Assembly (NCBI GenBank): GCA_017399145.1
Contig: JAFQEG010000023.1
Span: forward strand, 18,097 to 82,096
DNA from: Clostridia bacterium
GTDB taxonomy: Bacteria; Bacillota; Clostridia; Oscillospirales; CAG-272
DNA: 64,000 bases
Reading direction: 5' to 3'
Of the stretch, positions 59,240 to 64,000 are shown in pieces. The translations under genes and the position numbers were made by a program. Every line of letters starts with the position of its first letter. The first letter of the stretch is position 1. The notes under the pieces are model-generated. The model was not told where the DNA came from, made no database searches, and saw only the letters and a list, made by a program, of their open reading frames with translations.

Positions 59240-62236
59240 ATGAAGAAAAAGCTTTTAATAGTTTTCTTACTTTCAATGGTTCTTGCTTGCATTTTCGCAG
59301 TTAGCGCATTTGCACAAGGCTATACCGTAAATTATTACGGAAAGGCGCAGGAAACCACTAACGAGGACGGTACAATTACTCTTAAGAGTGATCCTGTATA
59401 CAAGCTCGGAACAAATACCTATACCTTAAAGGACAAGGACGGAAATGATCAGACTGTTGGACTAACCTTCTTTGGCTGGTACACAAACGACGGTCGTGTT
59501 TTTGAGCCGGGTGAGACTATAACTCTTACTGAGGATACCTACCTTTATCAGGCAACGGGTATTGAAATCTACGATGCAAACGATTTTCTTAACAACGTAG
59601 GTAGAGAGAGTGACGCAAGACCTGTATTTGTAAGAGTTTGTGGAGATTTTACACTAACTGCTCAGGTATCAACCGAGCGTACTGGAAACGGTGCTATGGC
59701 AGTAATCGACCTAAATGGTCATAATATTACATCAAGTGCAAATTATGCCTTTGGCGGTGCAAGAAGTGGACTTAAGCTTTTAGGTAAGGGCACGGTTACC
59801 CATACGGGAAAGGGTGGCTTGTTTTACACGGCTCAGCACGGCTCTTATGACGGAGAACAGCACCTTTTTGTTGGTAAGGATGTAAACGTTACCACACCGG
59901 GCTCACTGTTTTTCCTCAACAACGACCTTGTAAACGCCAACCCTACTATTAATATTTATGGTACAGTATCTGCAAAGTATGTTTGCGACGTTCAAGTTGT
60001 TAAAGACTGTAAAATCAATTTTGCAGACGGTGCCGATATTACCTTGAGTGGTACTAAGCTTGTAAACATAAGAAAGGCAGATTTAAGCTTAGAATATACG
60101 GTTAATATGTATAATGCTAAGCTAACCGTACCCGAGGACTTCGTTTGGTTCGATGAAATTGCTTTTTTTGCCTTCAATGTTGTTGACGGCTCAACGAACG
60201 TATTGCCCGTAGCAGGCGTTTTGAATAGTGGCTATAAGGCTGTAATGAACGAGGAAACAGGCTATTACGATATTGAATACGTAGCTTGCCCTAATAGTCA
60301 AAACGGCGAGCATAATTTCGTTGAGGCAGAGCTTTACGGCGATAACATTTTCTGTACCGACGGCAGACTTCACTATTTCCGTTGCGAGTGTGGAGAATAC
60401 TATATTAAATCCGTATCCTACACGGGACACGCTTTTGGCAATGAGGTAATAATTAAAAATCCTACTACCACCGAAAACGGAATTAAGCAGGTAGACTGTG
60501 AAAGATGCGACTACTTCTATACCTACGAGTTTTCAGGCATTAATATTGTAGTTAAGGACGGCGAGGGCACAAAGAGCTTTTTCATTTCAGCAGACGAGCT
60601 TTACGATATGACCATAGATGAAAATATTGACGGCTCCTTCCTTGCAAGAATAGACACAATTAAGTCCTTTACCGTTGACGGAGTTACTTATACTAAGAAC
60701 GACATTGTTGTTTTGACAATTCCTACTGCAACCAACCAAATTGCAACCGGTGTAATTAAGGATATGGCAAGCCTTAAGGAAATAATCCTTTCCGATGATA
60801 CTAATGTTACCTTTACAAAGGGTACAATAGACAACTGCCCTGAGCTTGAAAAAATTACCGCAGGGGAGTGCAATCTAATCTTCTCACAGGGTACATCTAA
60901 TACTATCGGACTTTCTCCCTTTACAAATTGCCCTAAGCTTATAACCCTTGATTTTACAAATGCAAATGTAACCTTTGACAAGTACTCCTTTGCAAGTGAT
61001 AAAACGATTAAGCACTTGATTATGGGTACAGGCAAGACCTATAAGTTTGGTGTCGACGCATTCCGTCATTCCGTGCTTGAGGAGGTTATCTTCCCCGATA
61101 ACTCAAGTATTTCTCTTTCACAAAAATCCTTTGCGGAAACAGTAACTATCAAATATGTTTATGTTGGATATAACACAATTTCAAGCAAGAAGTTAGGCGA
61201 CGACAATACCTTATCCTCTGTATTTGGTGGTAACTCCTACCTTGAAAAGGTTGTCTTGATGGACATTACTTACATAGGCAAGTGGGTATTCAGCACAAAG
61301 AAGCCGGGTAATGCTTACGAGCCTCTTTGCGACCTTCATATCTATTCTCACAGTGCTACACTAAAGGCAAACGCTGAGGCGTTCAATGACAGAGCAGGTA
61401 ACTATTGCATTTATCTATACACTCTTGACTCAACACTTACTTCAATTACAAGCACAAGTAAGTACGTAATTTACAATGGACTTGGACACGCATATACACA
61501 AAACGTTATTTCTGAATCTACCTGTGTAACTCCTGGTAAGGTAGGATACGTAACAGACTGTGGCTGTGGACTTGAATATCGTGAAAACACCTTCACAACC
61601 TATTCAAATAAGTTCTCCGAGCTAAATAACAAGACACACGAGGCCTATGGCACAGAAATCTCCGAGCTACCACTAAAGACGGAGCATACTCACAGTGATA
61701 CAATTAAATCAATAGATTTTGTAAACGGATACCTACAAAAGGGTACTATAAGCTACAAGTGCTTGTACTGTGATGAGGTAGCAACAATTGAGGCAGAGCC
61801 AAGCTTTGCTCCATTGTTTACAAGCCGTGGATATTCCTATTCAACAACCTCAAGTGGTATGATGGTAGGCTTTATAGTTGAAAAGAAAGCAATCAGAGAG
61901 TACACAGAGGTTATGGGTAGCGAAATCGAATACGGTGTATTTGCAGTAGCATACTCACGCATTGGACAAAATGAGGCAATTGATAGCCAAGGCAAGGAAG
62001 TAGAGGGCGTGGCAAGAGCTAACATATCTGCAAGAGCAGACTACGATATATTCGAAATGAGAATCGTAGGCTTCTCAACCGATGAGCAAAAGGACGCTCC
62101 ACTTGTATTCGGTGGCTATGCAATTGAAAAGAAGTCCGATAATACCTTAGTGGTTAACTATCTTCAGGTAGATGAACCACAAGAGGGCGAAAGATATAGC
62201 TATACCACCTATAATACAGTTATCTCAAGGAATTAA
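59240..62236 (+). CDS. large secreted BspA-like LRR protein
   Basis: 998 residues. Signal peptide 1-26 (LLIVFLLSMVLACIFAVSAF). An InlB-type repeat follows (about 30-115, TFFGWYTNDGRVFEPGE), then a beta-helix-like stretch (about 120-300), two short Cys-rich GH..G domains with FRCECGEYY and CERCDYF, and LRR_5 repeats (about 440-720). The C-terminal 150 residues (GYSYSTTSSGMMVGFIVEKK; YDIFEMRIVGF) match the end of the 606-residue protein at 3240-5060. No sorting signal is visible. AAAGGGAGAAAG precedes the ATG. It is a likely surface or matrix protein; ligand unknown. Confidence 0.82.
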   Translation: MKKKLLIVFLLSMVLACIFAVSAFAQGYTVNYYGKAQETTNEDGTITLKSDPVYKLGTNTYTLKDKDGNDQTVGLTFFGWYTNDGRVFEPGETITLTEDTYLYQATGIEIYDANDFLNNVGRESDARPVFVRVCGDFTLTAQVSTERTGNGAMAVIDLNGHNITSSANYAFGGARSGLKLLGKGTVTHTGKGGLFYTAQHGSYDGEQHLFVGKDVNVTTPGSLFFLNNDLVNANPTINIYGTVSAKYVCDVQVVKDCKINFADGADITLSGTKLVNIRKADLSLEYTVNMYNAKLTVPEDFVWFDEIAFFAFNVVDGSTNVLPVAGVLNSGYKAVMNEETGYYDIEYVACPNSQNGEHNFVEAELYGDNIFCTDGRLHYFRCECGEYYIKSVSYTGHAFGNEVIIKNPTTTENGIKQVDCERCDYFYTYEFSGINIVVKDGEGTKSFFISADELYDMTIDENIDGSFLARIDTIKSFTVDGVTYTKNDIVVLTIPTATNQIATGVIKDMASLKEIILSDDTNVTFTKGTIDNCPELEKITAGECNLIFSQGTSNTIGLSPFTNCPKLITLDFTNANVTFDKYSFASDKTIKHLIMGTGKTYKFGVDAFRHSVLEEVIFPDNSSISLSQKSFAETVTIKYVYVGYNTISSKKLGDDNTLSSVFGGNSYLEKVVLMDITYIGKWVFSTKKPGNAYEPLCDLHIYSHSATLKANAEAFNDRAGNYCIYLYTLDSTLTSITSTSKYVIYNGLGHAYTQNVISESTCVTPGKVGYVTDCGCGLEYRENTFTTYSNKFSELNNKTHEAYGTEISELPLKTEHTHSDTIKSIDFVNGYLQKGTISYKCLYCDEVATIEAEPSFAPLFTSRGYSYSTTSSGMMVGFIVEKKAIREYTEVMGSEIEYGVFAVAYSRIGQNEAIDSQGKEVEGVARANISARADYDIFEMRIVGFSTDEQKDAPLVFGGYAIEKKSDNTLVVNYLQVDEPQEGERYSYTTYNTVISRN

Positions 62237-62239
62237 ACG

Positions 62240-62271
62240 AAAAAGAACAACGGGAGTCCGTTGTTCTTTTT
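62240..62271 (+). terminator. terminator of LRR gene
   Basis: AAAAAGAACAACGG pairs with CCGTTGTTCTTTTT around GAGT. Confidence 0.9.
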
Positions 62272-62309
62272 TTGTGAATAAGTGCAATCTCTCTTCCTAC
62301 CAAAGCAAA

Positions 62310-62750
62310 ACAAAAAAAGACAAAAGACAACTAAAAGGTGCGAACATCGTCGCGGAGTTGACACAATGACACCCAAAGCTTGCTTTGGCGAGTGGAATTG
62401 CGTGCAGTGAGCGAAGCGAGTCGTAGAAGAGGCTTTTTGCTGAGGCAAAAAGAACTTCGCTCGGCTTATGAAAGCGAGCTTTCAACGCCTTGACGCTCGT
62501 TTACGAACTTCATTCACAACAAAGTTGTGAAGAGAAGTTCGCTCTCTCAACGTAGACAAATAAAAAAGACAAAAGACAACTAAAAGGTGCGAACATCGTC
62601 GGCGGAGTTTCGAAGAGGCTTTTTGCTAAGGCAAAAAGAACTTCGGCGAGCCTTATGCTTGCAAGCAGACAACGGCTCTTGCCTCGTTTACGAACTTCAT
62701 TCACAACAAAGTTGTGAAGAGAAGTTCGCTCTCTCAACGTAGACAAAACA
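62310..62750. repeat. tandem duplicated non-coding block with variable hairpins
   Basis: Two copies (about 62318-62565 and 62570-62750) start with AAAAGACAAAAGACAACTAA and GGTGCGAACATCGTC, and end with ACTTCATTCACAACAAAGTT and CGCTCTCTCAACGTAGACAAA. In between, hairpins differ in part: CTTTTTGC-TGAG-GCAAAAAG, GAAAGCGAGCTTTC, CACAACAAAGTTGTG, and CTTTTTGC-TAAG-GCAAAAAG, TGCTTGCAAGCA. There is no gene. This is the largest empty stretch in the window. Confidence 0.8.
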
Positions 62751-62780
62751 AAAGGACAGGATAAACCTGTCCTTTTGTTT
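62745..62780 (-). terminator. terminator of tRNA-Ser
   Basis: AAAACAAAAGGACAGG pairs with CCTGTCCTTTTGTTTT around ATAAA, directly 3' of the tRNA on the minus strand. Confidence 0.88.
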
Positions 62781-62873
62781 TGGCGGAGTTGAGAAGATTC
62801 GAACTTCCGCGCCGGTTACCCGGCCTACACCCTTAGCAGGGGCGCCTCTTACAGCCAACTTGAGTACAACTCC
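62781..62873 (-). tRNA. tRNA-Ser(GCT)
   Basis: 93 nt with the long variable arm of class II tRNAs. The acceptor arms GGAGTTG and CAACTCC pair, with discriminator G and encoded CCA. The anticodon loop in CCCCTGCTAAGGG gives GCT, which reads AGC/AGU. The T-arm contains AGTTCGAATCT. Confidence 0.95.
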
Positions 62874-62976
62874 GTGTGGTGCAAAATGCACGTGGGCTTT
62901 TGCAAAGGTGTCTGCTAACCACCTAAGCACCCATACCAAGAATGGTATTGAAAGCTAAAATATAGCTTGCTTTACA

Positions 62977-63004
62977 ATTATATCACAAAAATTACTTTTG
63001 TCAA
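62977..63004 (-). promoter_or_regulatory. promoter of tRNA-Ser
   Basis: On the minus strand TTGACA (63004-62999), 16 bp, TATAAT (62982-62977). A leader of about 95 nt with a small ATACCA..TGGTAT hairpin precedes the tRNA. Confidence 0.75.
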
Positions 63005-63078
63005 TAGTTTTTTTGTTTTATTTAATTTTGGGGCTTATTCTTATACGTAACGAAAGAGCAGGGCTAATCTCAAAGGGG

Positions 63079-63107
63079 TTGACATTCAATTGATTTGGTA
63101 GTATAAT
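63079..63107 (+). promoter_or_regulatory. promoter of zinc-ribbon DUF6273 gene
   Basis: TTGACA (63079-63084), 17 bp, TATAAT (63102-63107), 29 bp before the ATG. Confidence 0.88.
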
Positions 63108-63136
63108 TATGAAAACATTTGAGAGGAGAAAAGACT

Positions 63137-64000
63137 ATGAAAATATGTCCAAAATGCTTTAAATTTCTTAATGATTCTGATAAATTTTGCGTTAAATGTG
63201 GTACTGACGTGCAAAAAAGAGAGTATTGTAGCAATTGTGGCAAGGAGATTATAAACCATAAAGCCACAAGTTGTCCGTCGTGTGGCTGTGACAGAACTGC
63301 TCTTTTACTGAAGGAGGAGCATGCAAAGTGGTCGCTACGTTCGTCACATAAATTCGGTTCGTATTATGGAGACATAAGCTGGACGGTGATTGACGGATAT
63401 CAAAACTCGGTTTTGCTATTGAGTGACTATATAATTGAATGTCAACCATATAACGAAACCACTGCTGAAAAGGTATATGAGTCAAGGATAACCTGGGAGA
63501 ACTGCACCCTGAGAAAATGGTTGAATGGCAAGTTTTATAATTCTGCATTTTCTGCAGAGGAGAAAAAAAGAATAAACAAAAGCTCGGAAGACTATGTATT
63601 TCTTTTAAGTGATAAAGAAGCCTTAAAATATCTTGATTACGACTGGCAAAGAGGTGCTTCTCCAACGTCTCACGCAGATTCCCAACGTAGAACAACAGAG
63701 GAGCTCAGATGGTGGACAAGGAGCATATATTCCGGTTGGTCTGTGCCCACATTTACTCCTGAAGGAATGGTAGAGGACAAAATAGCATCGGATAAAGGAG
63801 CAGGCGTGCGTCCTGCAATATGGTTGAGGATCGATTGGTGGAATATTGTAGGTAAGCAATCGTTAGTTGAGGAAATTGACGAGGAAGACCTTGAGGTTGA
63901 GGAAATTGACGAGGAAGATCTTGAGGTTGAGGAAATTGACGAAGAAGACCTTGAGGTTGAGGAAATTGACGAAGAAGATCTTGAGGTTGAGGAAATTGAC
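63137..64000 (+). CDS. zinc-ribbon DUF6273 protein with acidic tandem repeat (3' end missing)
   Basis: 288 codons seen, running off the right edge. GAGAGGAGAAAAGACT precedes the ATG. MKICPKCFKFLNDSDKFCVK, with CG following, is a zinc ribbon, and YCSNCGK with CPSCGC makes a second. Residues about 75-240 are a DUF6273 domain: DISWTVIDGYQNSVLLLSDY, TWENCTLRKWLNGKFYNSAF, YVFLLSDKEAL, WWTRS and VRPAIWL. From 63866 a 10-residue unit VEEIDEEDLE is repeated 4.5 times up to the window end. There is no membrane segment so far. Function unknown; DUF6273 domains are common in gut Clostridia. Confidence 0.85.
   Translation, partial: MKICPKCFKFLNDSDKFCVKCGTDVQKREYCSNCGKEIINHKATSCPSCGCDRTALLLKEEHAKWSLRSSHKFGSYYGDISWTVIDGYQNSVLLLSDYIIECQPYNETTAEKVYESRITWENCTLRKWLNGKFYNSAFSAEEKKRINKSSEDYVFLLSDKEALKYLDYDWQRGASPTSHADSQRRTTEELRWWTRSIYSGWSVPTFTPEGMVEDKIASDKGAGVRPAIWLRIDWWNIVGKQSLVEEIDEEDLEVEEIDEEDLEVEEIDEEDLEVEEIDEEDLEVEEID
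63866..64000 (+). repeat. 30-bp in-frame tandem repeat
   Basis: Units start at 63866, 63896, 63926, 63956 and 63986 (cut by the window edge). Units differ only at a few third-codon positions, for example GAC/GAT and GAG/GAA. They encode VEEIDEEDLE. Confidence 0.97.

Overview
The window comes from a low-GC, Gram-positive Clostridia-like bacterium, probably a gut commensal. It has SepF, YggT, EloR/Jag, GdpP, DUF1292, a SipW/TasA-type secretion set and an ECF riboflavin transporter under an FMN riboswitch. Many genes have near-consensus TTGACA-17-TATAAT promoters and AGGAGG-type ribosome sites. An alpha-L-fucosidase, a KDG-type sugar kinase and several BspA-type leucine-rich-repeat surface proteins fit life on host or plant glycans. 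No rRNA, CRISPR array or complete insertion sequence was seen.

Layout. 0-8.9 kb: the end of a BspA-like protein, an HD protein, tRNA-Thr, rsmA, a DUF554 membrane protein, a secreted LRR protein, a short-chain dehydrogenase, a sugar kinase, an OGG-type glycosylase and a DUF6062 protein. 8.9-18.5 kb (minus strand): a glmU-like/pth/mfd/PrsA-like block followed by a TasA-like/SipW/TasA-like set. 18.7-22.8 kb: gdpP-rplI-dnaB-DUF1292. 23-28.2 kb: YgiQ, then rpmH-rnpA-yidD-yidC-jag, a block normally beside dnaA, though no dnaA is present. 28.3-38.2 kb: an LRR lipoprotein, dapA, queA, a miaA-yggS gene fusion running into sepF-yggT-lspA-rluD, a MORN protein and asparaginase. 38.3-39.2 kb: ribU with its FMN riboswitch.

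39.3-45.8 kb is an accessory island: a Fic protein, a small phage-type lysis remnant with a regulator, and a row of broken Rhs toxin C-terminal cassettes with candidate immunity genes. A nearly identical terminator hairpin (CGCACACGG...CCGTGTGCG) recurs five times and sits at the cassette boundaries. 45.8-56 kb: fucosidase, an EEP-family hydrolase, a lipoprotein and a ribbon-helix-helix regulator facing each other across an operator-like cluster, a lone reverse transcriptase, a structured RNA with its own promoter and terminator, an unusual radical-SAM/SPASM-like protein with a small FVTNSSSSSF-motif protein, a membrane protein gene split by an in-frame TGA, and an MscS channel. 56-64 kb: a three-gene GlpA-like/FAD/DUF1667 operon, a 998-residue LRR protein, tRNA-Ser and a zinc-ribbon DUF6273 protein with an acidic tandem repeat.

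Three things stand out. First, six intergenic regions hold tandem mini-palindromes separated by a near-constant spacer, while the palindromes themselves differ. Second, two copies of a small interspersed element are each flanked by roughly 80-bp direct duplications of local DNA. Third, the MiaA-YggS fusion looks full length on both sides.
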